From Curvularia sp. ZM96 (taxonomy: Eukaryota > Ascomycota > Dothideomycetes > Pleosporales > Pleosporaceae): 64,000 nucleotides of DNA. Under the pieces are notes generated by a model that was not told where the DNA came from, did no database searches, and was given only the letters and a program-made list of their open reading frames with translations. The position numbers and the translations under genes were made by a program. Of the stretch, positions 1-11,800 are shown piece by piece (within the stretch, counting starts at the first letter, position 1; every line of letters begins with the position of its first letter). The stretch spans positions 4,154,001 through 4,218,000 of the forward strand of contig JAJGBQ010000005.1 of NCBI GenBank assembly GCA_022457065.1, read 5' to 3'.

Positions 1-1
1 C

Positions 2-547
2 ACATACCTGTTGATTGTCGGTATTGCTGCACAGGCCATCGGAATCGGCGCATTCTGGCGTATACAAAAATCTTACGGGCTCTCGACCAAGACCATGTTC
101 ATGGTTGTTGCTATCTGCATTGTTTTGCTCGACGGCTGGGGCATGATCGGCATCTGGACGCAACGCTTCGGCTTCCATAACAAGTGGGAGGTCTGGGTAT
201 ATCAGGTCTTCTACGGACTCTTGGTGTGTCCATGGTACAGCTACTCGCAGACGATGATATCTGAAGTTACTCCTCGTGGCAAAGAGTTTCTGTTCTTCAG
301 CTTGTTCTCGATTGTTGGGAAAACAAGTGCCTTTATTGGGCCATTAGTCTCGAGTGCTATTATCGATGACACAGGAAACAACAGTAGTCCTTTCTACTTT
401 TTGTTCGCACTCAGTCTGGCGAGCTGCGCGTTTTTGTACTTTTTCGTTGACGTGGAGAAGAGCAGGATTGAGCAGGAAGTGTTTTTGGAAAAGGAGAAGA
501 GTCTCAAAGTGCATGATGAGGGGCTGGATGATACCAGTATGCTGTAG
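2..547 (+). CDS. Atg22-like MFS transporter, C-terminal part (5' end outside window)
   Basis: The reading frame is open to the left edge, so only about 181 C-terminal residues are visible. They contain four to five hydrophobic helices, with a segment reading WYSYSQTMISEVTPRGKEF followed by FFSLFSIVGKTSAFIGP. This pattern is typical of the last helices of the Atg22 / vacuole effluxer branch of the major facilitator superfamily. In yeast Atg22 exports amino acids from the vacuole after autophagic breakdown; fungi often carry several Atg22-like paralogues, so the exact substrate is not known here. The C-terminal tail after the last helix is short and charged (about 40 residues). No start, promoter or upstream introns can be seen. 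Confidence 0.8.
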   Translation, partial: TYLLIVGIAAQAIGIGAFWRIQKSYGLSTKTMFMVVAICIVLLDGWGMIGIWTQRFGFHNKWEVWVYQVFYGLLVCPWYSYSQTMISEVTPRGKEFLFFSLFSIVGKTSAFIGPLVSSAIIDDTGNNSSPFYFLFALSLASCAFLYFFVDVEKSRIEQEVFLEKEKSLKVHDEGLDDTSML

Positions 548-1430
548 GAATGCATCACATGCAGAGCTCCGAGATGGAAACGTGCTCGGCTCAGCCGGGA
601 GCTTGAAGCGCACGAGCCCGAGTTAAGATCGGTTGCATAAAACCTTTAGCTACGTGGTCTGCCTGATCGGAAAAGCTTCTACGCGCTGAAAATGACGCAG
701 TTTACAAAACTATATTACGAAGTTATCACTAGAAAGACACTTTTACCGCTTCCTATATGAAACCAAGGGCCAGAGACTGATCTCTGCTCTCTCTGACAGG
801 AACTGATTTCACTAGTGCTTACTCCGTACACATCTTCAATATAGAGTACTTCGGGCCTTTTGATCGTCACCACAAAGATCAGAGCGCTTTCAACAGCAAT
901 GCACAGCATAGTTATAGTAGGCAGAAGCCAGTTGTTGGATTGATGTTCATTCGAACGTGGTATGTCAGTGTGCGTGATTCTATGCTATCTGGGCATGTAT
1001 GGATTGAAGACCCCAGGCAGTGCATGATAATTGTCCCGAACCCTGCTGTTCCATATACCATTGATACAGGGTTGAGAAGCGGCCCATTCTCTTCATTCTT
1101 CGATGTCAAAGCTCCCCTACGGAATGACTCGCCGCGTGTTTCAGAGCAGTGGTCGAGAGACTTCATCTCTACCAGGACACGAATCCCGATCCAGGTTCAC
1201 AGATAGACATATGAACGATGTAGCAGTGGGAATCGGGCTGGTGACGTCCAAAATACAAACAGGGAAAGATTCAAAATGTTGAAAACGGCTATATTTCTCT
1301 CATCGTATGGTGTTTTCTCAAAGGCAAACTCCAAACAGCTGACTATGACAACACCCAGCCTTTCATCCCCATCTCAAAAGACAATCTCTGGTCACGTATG
1401 TATCGTCCCACGAGTGATAGACCGACGAGA
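548..1430. other. Intergenic, convergent 3' regions
   Basis: This stretch lies between the stop of the transporter on the plus strand and the stop of the small-peptide gene on the minus strand. Short open frames occur on both strands but none has a plausible start context, introns or a recognisable domain. I see no RNA gene or clear repeat. Confidence 0.5.
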
Positions 1431-1647
1431 TCAGCATCCGAAAGCACAGGGGTCGTGCATCTTGGGGTTGGACTGGGAGCGCTGTTGACCCTGTTAGCTG
1501 AATGAAAGTCGAGAAGGGTATGTCTCCGAATACTCTACGTACCGCGACGGGAGCATCGTTTCCAGATCCATCAAGTCGTGGTGAGGCAGCTGGGGCAGCG
1601 GCAACGCCCAGAGCAAAAGCCAGGAATGCAAGGCTGACGAACTTCAT
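1431..1647 (-). CDS. Small secreted peptide, candidate effector or peptide precursor (51 aa)
   Basis: Proposed exons are 1543-1647 and 1431-1481, joined over an intron at 1482-1542 with donor GTACGT, branch CTAAC and acceptor CAG. The spliced product is 51 residues. It has a strong signal peptide (MKFVSLAFLAFALGVAAAPA) and a short mature part ending in DPCAFGC, so the two cysteines lie four residues apart at the very C terminus. The three nearby acceptor choices all stay in frame and give the same C terminus, changing only 3 or so residues. A TATA element sits about 95 bp upstream and the start context is AAAATG. I do not recognise a family. Unspliced, the frame would give 94 residues, which I consider less likely because the intron signals are good. 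Confidence 0.6.
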
Positions 1648-1737
1648 TTTTACTGTGGAGGGTTTGATGTGGAAGGTTTTGCGGATGGGAGTGTGATGAT
1701 TGTAAACCGACTCTCAAACGCTGCTTATCATCAACCC

Positions 1738-1745
1738 TTATATAT
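1738..1745 (-). promoter_or_regulatory. TATA box of the small secreted peptide gene
   Basis: On the minus strand this reads ATATATAA followed by GG, about 91-98 bp upstream of the ATG at 1647. Position and sequence fit a core promoter TATA element. Confidence 0.55.
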
Positions 1746-3443
1746 GTCCGCCACGCCATGACCCCTGAGATTTCTAGGGCATTCTTTCGGTCATTTTTGA
1801 GTCCGATGAGAGGTCAGAGAGCGAACAGTACAGTCGTAATCGACACTGCGGTAGTGCGTATACCCTCATCTTCGTATCAGTGCTGTGTCATGAAGCGCGA
1901 ATTTCTGCTCTTCGTCCGGCCTAATTGCTTTGTGTATACGCGTATCTTCATGATGTGATATGCTTCTTATAAAATATCACGTAAGGCGCCCACCTAGTCC
2001 TATTTTGACATTGTAGCAGTGAAGCTAGCTAACAAAGGATAACTCCAGACTGAACGTAAACAATGAAAGCTTGTAGACGACGTGTGATAGCTCTAGAACA
2101 AGTGCCATTTGGCAGGACGGAGTCACTATTGGTCGGTGATTTGTTCCGGACAATGGTCTCTTGAATGTCCCGAAGTGTTGCCGCTTGAAAAGCCTCTCGT
2201 ATATCCAAATGCTAAGGTTCCGAGAACGAGAGTGTATGGCCATCCTGTATTAGCATCAACATCCTCTCCAGGCAGTATGAAGAAGTTTCTTGCACAGAAG
2301 TAATGCATAATGTGTCTAAATAAACGGGGGAACTACAGCTGGGCTAAACAGCTCGGTTCATGCTTTTTCAGTTAAACAGAGTGATCGGCTGACTATGGCA
2401 GGTTCGGCCGTATGACAGAAGGCAATTAAGGCGAAACAACAGTCGCGCAACTTGCCAAATACTTCTTGGAAAGACACGTACTGGTACTGATCTCTTGTAC
2501 AGTTGATTAGTTGATTCTATCTTCCATGAATTAACCTTTAGCACCTCGTTTCATCTCCACTATGTCAGCACTATCCTGGTCAATCAGTCTCGAACCACAG
2601 CATATTCTAAGCACCCCGCAGGTTTAAAGCTAGCCATTGGCACGGCTCGCTGCGGCCCGTTTTCTACCGCACCTGCATTCTTCGTCATCTCACATATCCT
2701 CAGCAGCATCCATAGTACGCCTGATCTAACCCCTAAATCTCGCTCTCAAAACCTTAATGATCTCACTTCTGAGCGGGGTTTGATCATATTCTAGGCTGTA
2801 GGACCCATAGTCCTCAACGCTGCTTACTCCTCGCCACAACTACTACAGTACACAAGTAGTAGACAACCCTCTTTAACGCCCAATTTGAAACACGATTAAA
2901 GTGAAACCTTGCATCACCCAGCCGTTATAAGCAATACAATTACCAGCAACTTCCGGGCTTTCCGCACCCCTACCAATCCCGTTTACGAAACACGCATGCT
3001 ACGATACTCACATGCATGCATCAATACCGTACAGACTAATTTATCATGCCATGGACGACGCAACTGTATCACACGTCTAACTAATGCCCGAGCAACGGAC
3101 GCAAAGCCAGCAAGACATGCTGAATCCGTGGTTTTGAACATTTACTGGAGAACTTAGGGGACATGTAAATGGAGGGGGCGAGAAACTTCGTGCAAGCTAA
3201 GAGTTGAAGCAGAACGAGGGGAGGAAGATATGAAATACAATAAGGATGTTAGGGGCGCTCGATGTGCAGCAGTAGCGTATACGCCTGAAAAGTACGTGTA
3301 CGTGGAAATGCTTGTAACATCATACCTAATCACCTGGGGGTCAAAAGCTAGAACCTGTAGCTCGACAGCTGTAAGTACGAGTTTCTCTCAATTATCTAGA
3401 AAGTGGAGCATCTCTTCGAAATGCTATGCCTCCTGGTCCCAGA
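1746..3443. other. Gene-poor intergenic stretch
   Basis: About 1.7 kb, fairly AT-rich, with many stops in all frames. The longest open frames are about 60-80 codons, begin at non-ATG codons or lack any coding character, and show no domain. I see no tRNA, and no long repeat within the stretch. Confidence 0.45.
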
Positions 3444-4361
3444 TCAACCCTCTGGATGGACCCGCTCGAGCTCCTCGCGCTCACGCTCTTGGCGCTCGAG
3501 CTCCTCGTACTCCTTGAGATACTTGTCTCGATTTAAGTTATCTGGATGTACCCGCTCGAGCTCCTCGAGATACCCGTCTCGATCCAAGTTATTGGGCCAG
3601 CCATGTTTCCGTAATGTTTGACTCACAACCTAATTTATGAACATCAGTAGAGTCTCGTTAAACCTCGACAAGACAAAACGTACACTTCCAACCTCCCATG
3701 TGTACGGCTGGATTGTCCTGTTGCTTGAGCCATCCCCCGTCGGACAAGGAACCATCGTCAATCCTTCTATCAGTTTGTAGATCTCGTCAAAATACTGTTG
3801 AATATCGTGCGGAACAGACCCACAAAGCCAAGGCTCATCTTCCGGTGGCTCTGTATAACCTCCACCCATCACATGTAGGATACCTGGCATAAACGTCAGT
3901 CTTCTGCTAGTCTATATTCATGGGTCATATTGCCAACCTTTGGCAGTGTCGATTATCCACCATGTTCCATATATGTCTCGCGTCAAGGCAATGAAACTAG
4001 CTGGCCAGTCTTCAGGACCTGGCATCAACAGTTTGTCGAACAATTTTTTTCCTTGGCACTTTTCTACAGTCCAGGATTTAAACGGCAAAGTATCGCGCAG
4101 ATAGCTAAGATGTTTGGTCTCGAAGTATACATCGTCGTCGTTTTGACCGTTGAGCTGCTTGATATAAGGAAGATGCCGGAGGAGATCAATTACTTCTTCT
4201 GTGCGGCCGAAAGCACGCATGATATCAACAGCAAGCTGCTCATCGCTCCAGCCTTCATCTGGAGGGTATTGGATTTCTGTGAAATTGAAGTAGGCTGCTT
4301 TCACCAAAAGCTCGTAATGTCGCTTCACACAACGAACTACCACATCCCGGTCATAGGCCAT
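3444..4361 (-). CDS. Hypothetical protein with C-terminal charged repeats (269 aa)
   Basis: Three exons, 3938-4361, 3684-3883 and 3444-3629, with introns 3884-3937 (branch CTGAC) and 3630-3683 (donor GTACGT). All junction phases agree and yield 269 residues. The start used is the internal ATG giving MAYDRDVV; an in-frame ATG 31 codons upstream (4454) is possible. The first about 200 residues look globular, with WSDEQLAVDIMRAFGRTEEV and PYIKQL stretches, and no domain I recognise. The last about 50 residues are made of imperfect repeats: DRDGYLEELERVHPDN, then NRDKYLKEYEELERQ, then EELERVHPEG. This tail is strongly charged and likely helical. No signal peptide or membrane segment is seen. Probably a lineage-specific protein of unknown function. 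Confidence 0.6.
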
Positions 4362-5176
4362 TGTTGACTTTGCGGACGGACTCCAGGTTGTGAGGATTGC
4401 GATAGACCGCGAGATCCTGAAGTACGGACTGTGGCGGGGCGCATGTTGTATCAATATCAGGATGAGTTGGAAAGCGCGCTAAACCTACAAGAGCTAGAGT
4501 GCCCGTGCTTGCATTGAGGTACCCCACTATTAAAACCCATCACCCTTATATATTTGCGAGGCTGGGCTGAGGGGCGGCCTGCTGTTCTTTTTGGGATACT
4601 TCTTGATTGGTTAATCGCCGCAGGTGAGCCAGTAGTGAACAATATGAAAGAAATAATTGCGAGATACTATAAAGTAAATTTAGCACTACGCACGAAAAGA
4701 TACATTAATACCTACTATATCCTCTAGCCTTTGTTAGTTTCTTACAGGCTCTATATAACGTGCAAAGAGGGCCACAAAGACATGATCTCTCATTGGTGCG
4801 TAAGAAATAACTGAAGTATATATAGGTATTTATGTAAGGGGCTAGGGCCAAGGAGCACTATGCCAAAGGAAATGCCGAGTACAACTGAGTTGTGTTCGGT
4901 AGAGGTCTATGAGGTGCCTAGGTAGCTATCTAATATATACTCGGATGCGGGCAAGTCAGGTAAGAACAAGTTGCCTGAGTAACAATTAGGCCCGGCAGGC
5001 AGGAGAGAACCGAGGTCAGATGAGGGCAGAAAAGGAGGGGATCTAACCCATTACAATTTAGGGAATTAGGTTTTCCTATACTAAGATATGTTACGTGGGT
5101 GGTGGCAGAGGGGCGCCTACACCGATACTCCATATAAGGCAGCCTCTCAACTTCAACCCGTCATAACTCTACCAAC
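4362..5176. other. AT-rich intergenic region upstream of a transposon relic
   Basis: This region contains many TA-rich words and stops in every frame and lies directly before the decayed transposase. It could be the 5' flank of the element or RIP-damaged repeat DNA. I found no coding segment and could not define terminal inverted repeats by eye. Confidence 0.4.
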
Positions 5177-5562
5177 ATGAATTCAATTAACGCTACAGTC
5201 AAAGCAATCGAATTGCGTGCATCCGGCACATCTTTTTCGAGTCGCGAAGTTGCAAGATAGTTTAGTGTTGATTGCACGACGCTGTCGTGAAGACACCGAG
5301 GCGCATCACGGTCTCTAGCAACCCGGCACGAAACAGCAGCAATTACTCAACCCACAACGAGGGGCAGAGCTCTTCGTATACATGAAGAGATGTATCAAAC
5401 AAGGCTTGCGACCCACAAGAGAGATGATCCGAAATTCCGCGAGTGCGGTAGCGAGATGGGAGGCCTCGGGATGCGTAGGTCTCGCGCTTTCTGCATCGCC
5501 ACGAGGTCGACCTGACAGGCACATGAAGCGCTGGGCTTGATCACAATCGTCACCAAGCTAAC
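5177..5562 (+). pseudogene. Relic of a pogo/Fot-type transposase (HTH and CENP-B-like DNA-binding part)
   Basis: Three frame segments together match the N-terminal DNA-binding region of fungal pogo-superfamily transposases. The first frame, from the ATG at 5177, has an HTH-like stretch interrupted by in-frame stops at TAG and TGA around FSVDCTTLS..RHRG. A second frame, from about 5347, reads AELFVYMKRCIKQGL and RPTREMIRNSASAVA. A third, from 5479, reads VSRFLHRHEVDLTGT, a stop, then SAGLDHNRHQA. Family knowledge: pogo elements carry an HTH/CENP-B domain followed by a DDE catalytic domain. The catalytic part is absent, since the LysM gene begins about 200 bp further on. Stops at former Gln/Arg/Trp-type codons could be C-to-T changes of the RIP kind. 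The element is dead. Confidence 0.75.
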
Positions 5563-5771
5563 TTATGTAAAAAAACAAAACAAAACCTATGATTTCATCT
5601 ACTCCAGGGCAAAATGCGGGAGTAAAATGTACAGCCGCGCAATACCTACAATAGCCTACGCCATCATGGTATCTACACGCGTAACGGCGGCAGAACCAAG
5701 ACTTCCCTGAAGAAGCCCGCAGCAACTGGCTCTATAGTACCACAACATGTTGCTTATCAAGAACCTGACTT
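5563..5771. other. Short spacer, 3' region of the LysM gene
   Basis: It contains a run of A/CA-rich sequence near 5571-5585 that marks the end of the recognisable relic. Nothing else is evident. Confidence 0.4.
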
Positions 5772-7875
5772 TCAAGTGGCCAGACAGTAAGAATACGTTG
5801 GCCAGATTTGCGACCCACAATTTGCTCCGCCTTCGCCCAGCACTGGGTTGAGTTTGTAGAATAAGTTTGCATCGACGCCATTTGCATTGCTGATAGCCCA
5901 GCAGGAATCTCCGTCTTTGGCCTCCACCCATTTTGTACAGTTGGAAGGGAATCCAGTCTGTGTTCTGGCAGGTTTCGGAGCACTTGAAGTAGTAGTAGGA
6001 GCTTTGGTCGTTGTGGTCGCGACTCCCACACAGTAATAATACTGGGGCCATATCTGAGTGTTGCAATTCTCTCCATTTGGTCCAAGACCAGTGTTCCATT
6101 TGTAAAAATTGGCCAACTCAACGCCCGCACCATTGGCAATAGACCAACATGAAGCCCCAGTCTCCGGCGCTTGCGCAAAAGAATTACAATTTGGATCGAT
6201 CCCAGGCTGAGTCTGTGTAGGCTTGGCCGGTCCAGTAGTAGGAGTCGCGCTTGTGATGGGCTTTGTGGGACTTGGACTCGTGCCGTCTCCTGGTGTCCCT
6301 ATGCAGTAATAGTAGCCGAGCCAGACTTGGGTCGCGCAGAATTCACCAGCTGTTCCAAGAACTGGGTTCAGCTCAAACAGTCTCTGTGTGGAGATTTTGG
6401 CGTCATTCGCCAGCTTCCAGCATGCAGCTTGAGTATTATTTGCCACGATCCATCGATTGCAGTTTGACGATATACCTTGCTGCAACAAATCGGCCGGAAC
6501 AGCACTTGCATCATCTATAATTGGAAGAGATGCCGTGCTGCCTGGACCACCTCGAACTGGACCCTCGCTACTATCAGGGATTTCTGAAGCTGGTGGACTG
6601 ATCCATGCTCCTCCTGGAGGACTGTGGGAGACGTTAGAGATCATGAACGGGCTCTTGCTACTAAGTTCACACTGACCTCGAGCAGACAACTTGACCCACA
6701 AGCAGATGATCGCATGCACCCAAAATAAAGGGATTCCAAGCAGCGACCTGAGCCATAGTAACATTCGTTGTGGAATTAGACCAAGTTTGAGCAAGGGAGG
6801 CACTGTACCACAATTAGCGAAATATCTTAAGCTCGGTACGAGAACGACATACCATGTATCATTTGCTTGTGTGTGGTACACATTACATGCCTGTGGTACG
6901 CAAATTTCTACGTCAGTCGTGCAATAATTATTTCCAGTTACAGCCGCAAGCGAACCGGATGCTAACTCAAACTGTTCTGCAATCTCGTGGCAATCAGAGT
7001 CCTCAAGGAGGGGTCGTATATCTATAATTCGACCAGCACAAGCAGTTGGTGATGGTGTTGCTGCAGGTGTGCTGATCGCTGGTGGTGTATATTCAGGTTT
7101 GCCGATATCCGGTCCTTCTGTCAAATGGGGGTATGCAGGCACAATTCTTGTGACGAGCTCGCCCATACTCTTCTTGCAGACATTTTGGACGTCCTGGTAT
7201 TCGTTGACGAGGTAGTCACCATAGTCTGTGTCCTGAAGAAACTCGGATGTAACTCGCGCATAGAGCTGCTTCATAAAGCACTCTGAGCACAATAGCTCGT
7301 CGTCATACAGAGTGGACATGCGACTTTGATTGGCGCTGAAGTCAGCACGGTTCAAGCACCATGGATCCTCGGGGAATGCTTCACAATCGATTTGGACAAC
7401 ATCGGATCCTGTCCATTCGTATGACTCAATCAAACACCACTGTTTGGCTGAATCTTGCATGCATGCCATGTTCAAGCCCTCTGAGATCCGATCGCTCAAC
7501 GTGTCAGCTGGAACATATCGCTCTCCATGACGCAGCCAATCACTTGCACAAGCGCTTTCGACCTTGGTCTTCCAGAGACCAGCAGCATTGATACAGCGAG
7601 GAGTGCAAAGAGTGACCAAATCACTCTCTTGCCAATAGACCCGATCGACCTTTTGGGTCCAGCCCATGAGATCGTCATCGCATGGTAACGTGGTATTACT
7701 GGTTTTACTCAGTCAGGGTCTTGCGATAAGATGTATTAGCTTACAGTGCTGAAAGACAGCTACTTGAGATACCCAGGATCTCTGTCATTATCGAACCCGG
7801 AAGCAAAGGATATAGGTTAAATCCTGAGACAACCGCCATGATGCTCATGGTGGTAAGGGCGCGTGTGAAAGCCAT
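5772..7875 (-). CDS. Multi-LysM chitin-binding secreted protein (650 aa)
   Basis: Four exons: 7745-7875, 6853-7698, 6677-6802 and 5772-6621. Introns are 46, 50 and 55 nt and all phases close. The start exon (MAFTRALTTMSIMAVVSGF) is a signal peptide and is followed by a conserved fungal LysM-protein N-terminal part (SSCLSALNTTLPCDDDL). LysM 1 lies near residues 315-365 (TWSNSTTNVTMAQVAAWNP) and is split by an intron. Three more LysM units near residues 420-476, 512-567 and 595-650 each start NC and end in YYYC- or YSYC-type motifs, separated by Thr/Pro/Ser-rich linkers. LysM modules bind chitin oligomers; secreted fungal forms can hide chitin from hosts or protect the wall. The gene is head-to-head with a GH18 chitinase, a pairing known for killer-toxin-like chitinases, so co-expression is likely. 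Confidence 0.9.
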
Positions 7876-8876
7876 GGTGGTGTGAAGTTGACCTCAGTAT
7901 CACTGGAACGAGGCGTTTGAGCCTCTGGAGAAGCTTTTTGCGTGCAAGTACTTTGCGAAAACACGGCTTGATCAAAATGTCCAATTCCCGTTACCCTATG
8001 CTCCGTTGTGCCAAGCATATACCAAGGAATCAGGGTCAGCTTTCAATCTCCATCGTTCATTGCTACCCCAATCACCCTGTAAGCCGTAGCATCCCCCTCC
8101 TGCACGGTCCGAAGCGCTACCGCCCGCCATGTAAGTCTGCCACGCCACATCGGTTATTGTTGGTACCTGAATATGCTCCGTGCCCTCGTGGCAGGCGGGG
8201 CGCAGCACACAGTTTTAACATCCTGGCATTTTCGAGTGCAACACTTTACGCACCTTCCCCATCGAGATCCTTGATTTACGCCCTGCGAAAATCTTCAACA
8301 CGCCATTGTTGCTACTGTCGCTTTGAACAGTTTCGGGCCCCCACAGCGGTGAAGCATCTGCTCAAGTACCGTGTCTAGACTTGTTGGATGCCTTATTGTC
8401 TGTATTCCTACTCTGGGTAGTACGAAATCCTGCAACCAGGATTTATGTTTCAAGGCCTTCTCCAAGACGATAAATCAGGGTCTCTAGCGCTTGTGGTATA
8501 TATCACATAGAGCCTATCGTCCGGGCTTAAGGCTTAGGCAGGGAAAATCGGGAAAGATCCCCGATCGCTAAACAGATCATCGCCCCACATTCTGAGCGCA
8601 TCCGCGGTGCGGAAGAAAGTTGTAGCAATAGCGGTGGTGAAGCAGATAGTCCGGATAGATTGTTGCACGGTCAAGAAGTCTACCCCTGCAGTAGTGCTGA
8701 TAGAACTGATGTTGGGCTGGGCATTCCATAATTTGAATGACAGGGGTCTACTTTAGGCTCTTGGTCCGAGGGCAATGGATATTTCCCACATTCTCAAGGC
8801 TGATCAAACTACAATGTCTACGATTCCCAACTGATTAGTGACGCTGATGTTCAATCGTTCTTAGAGCGTTTTGAAT
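7876..8876. promoter_or_regulatory. Shared 1-kb divergent promoter region (LysM gene / GH18 chitinase)
   Basis: This spacer separates the two start codons of the divergent pair, so it must carry both promoters. A 153-codon open frame at 7917-8378 begins at a non-ATG codon and is Cys/His/Arg-rich without a domain; I treat it as chance. No clear palindromic operator was found by eye. Confidence 0.5.
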
Positions 8877-11800
8877 ATGAGGCTCACCTCACTCATTTTC
8901 ACGTCCCTCACCATCGGGTGGTCAGGGAGTATTCTTGCCCAGAATGCTTCCTTCTCAAATGGAACTTCTGACGAGGTTGATCAAAACTACTTTCTACTCA
9001 ATTCGCCTTTCGGTATCTTAAAGAACAAACTTGCAGCTCAGGTTCTTGAACTTCCAACTGGCACTTGCAATTCGGAAACACCCTGCGTTAATGGAGCATG
9101 TTGCAGTATTGTGAGCGATCACCCCGAAAAGACTGCGAGCACGACTAACTTTAACCAGCAATCTGGCCTCTGTGGTTACTCTCCAGCTGAATGTGGTGCT
9201 GGAAATTGTTCGTCCAACTGTCTTGCCAAAGCAGAGTGCGGCCAATATGGTGCACCCGGAAAACAGAACTGTCCGCTCGGTGTTTGCTGCTCCAAATTTG
9301 GGCAAGTAGACTCCGATCATTCCGCATCATCTGAATGCCATGCTGACGTTTGTTCAGATTCTGTGGCTCGGTACCCGAGTTTTGCGATGCCGATCAGGGA
9401 TGTCAGAAGGACTTCGGTGGCTGTGGAGACGTCAAGCGACCATCGTGCAGTAAAGATGGCGGCAGTGTTGACAGTATTAACATTGGATACTACGAGTCCT
9501 GGGCCAACACTAGAAAGTGCAGCTCTGTCTCCCCAGAAGACCTCAACCTGGATGGTTTCACGCATCTGAATTTCGCCTTTATGTTCTTTCACCCCACAAC
9601 ATTCGAGATTGTGCCAATGGATAAGAATGCTGGAGAGCTCCTCAGTAGATTCACTGCACTTAAAGAGAAGAAGTCTGGATTGCAAACCTGGGTCAGTGTG
9701 GGAGGATGGTCTTTCAACGATCGTAAGTCGACAATTGCGCGAGACAATGTTTGGTGCTTACAAATTCTCAACAGCGGGTCCATGGCAGCTAGCTTTCAGC
9801 AACATGGCTAGCACAGCGGCGAATCGCAAAACTTTCATCACCAACATGATGCAATTCATGGATACTTACGGTTTCGATGGAATGGACTTGGATTGGGAAT
9901 ACCCCACAGCTGGTAAGCTTTGTGCTGTTTCTCATCTTGTAATCACCGATTGCTGACTTGATCAAGATGATCGAGGTGGCAGAGCAGAAGATTCTGCCAA
10001 TTTTGTGCAGCTTTCAAAGGATATCCACGACCAATTCGCTGGTCGATACGGTTACACCATCACCCTTCCATCTTCGTACTGGTACTTGAAGCACTTTGAG
10101 CTTGCTAAACACCAGCCTTCTGTCGACTGGTTCAACCTCATGAGCTACGACTTGCACGGGGTGTGGGATGCGGCTAGCAAATTCATTGGCCCTAAAATTG
10201 CACCGCATACCAATATCACGGAAATCGATCTTGGTCTCGACCTGCTTTGGCGTGCGGGTGTCAAGCCTGAGAAAGTAGTCATGGGCAAGGGCTGTAAGTC
10301 TTACATCAATGAATCTTTGAATCAGACTGACTTGAAATAGACTATGGTAGATCGTTTACCTTGACTGACCCCAGTTGCAACAAGCCTGATGGTACCTGCA
10401 CGTTTTCTGGTGGGGCCAAAGAGGGACCCTGCTCCGGAGCTTCTGGAATTCTCACACTCCAAGAGATTAAGGAAATCATCAAAGAGAAGAATCTGAAGCC
10501 TGTGCATGATCTGAAGGCCGGCGTGAAATGTAAGTAATCATGTTTGGCGCAAGCTTTGCGTTAACCATGTGATCAGGGATTCAGTGGGACAACGACCAAT
10601 GGGTATCTTACGACGACGAAGATACATTCAAACAGAAGAGAGAGTTTGCCAACTCACGCTGTCTCGGTATGTTTCCAAATGTTTCCTTGGGTTCTTTAAC
10701 TAACTTCACCCATAGGTGGCTTGATGATTTGGGCAATCGATCAGGTCGATCAAAAAGAAAAGAGCTTGAACTATCCACCAGACTTCACTGAAGAGGAAAT
10801 TATGGATGCCGAGCTTGTTATTCAAGATGAAGCTGCGCAAGGGACCTGTTTCACAACCCAATGTGGTGCGAAGTGTAATGGGGGTGAGTATGAGGCCGCG
10901 CAAATGAACGGCCAGCCAGGTGATCTATCTGTCCTTCCTCGTTGTAAAAAAGGAGAGTTCCGTCGCCTATGTTGTGCAAAGGGCACTGTGATGGGCAAGT
11001 GTCGATGGAGAGGCTATAGAGGTTTGTTACAGGCCATTCCCACATCCAAGCGACACCATATTGACGCAAGCAACAGGAGTCGGATTAAGCTGTCTGGGAG
11101 GGTGTGGCGAAGGCGAGACTGAAGTTACGGCCAACACCAACCATCACTCCGATGAAGAAGACCAGACTTGTGCGGGGGGCACACAAAGCTATTGCTGTTT
11201 GGGCTTCAAACCACCCATCACCAAAGAGCAGGTCCAAGACACCATCAAGGACGAAGCAAAAGCCCTCGCACTGGAGGTTGCGGAAGCTGCCGCCCTCGAA
11301 CTCGCAGCAACAGCATTCTGCAGGATCGCCATCACAGCAGCTTTGACCCCTCTGACGTTCATTCCAGTTATTGGATGGATAATCCGGCTTGCTGTACAAG
11401 CAGCAGTACCTGCCCTCGCAAAACTGTGCGCCAAGGGCATTGCCAAATCAGGAAAATCAGTCTTCAACTTCCGCGGCAAAGATTACGACGTCAAGCTCGA
11501 CAAACCCTTGACCTCCAAAAAAGATCGCGAACCATCAGCAACCCCAACAAAACCTTCGGGACGCGATGGGAAGTGTAGCAGAAGAAACCAGAAGCGAGCC
11601 CAAGGGAGGACATTGAGCGTTACAGACACCACATGGTTGAGTGATGATGAAGTCGTGAGAAGAAAGACTTGCGACTTCGCTACAGGGGGCCAAGCTTGCC
11701 TCCATTACAGCTCAGTCATCAGAGAACAGGGCAATGCCTACGCAACGCTAACTTGCACCGATAAACTAGATCCCATCTGGGGTGGGCCACTCCGGCCGGT

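Noticed and set aside
1363..1647. Unspliced 94-residue version of the small secreted peptide
   Set aside because: A consensus intron (GTACGT, CTAAC, CAG) interrupts it, and the read-through part has no coding character.
7917..8378. 153-codon plus-strand frame between the LysM gene and the chitinase
   Set aside because: It starts at a non-ATG codon, has no domain or intron pattern, and lies in the shared promoter.
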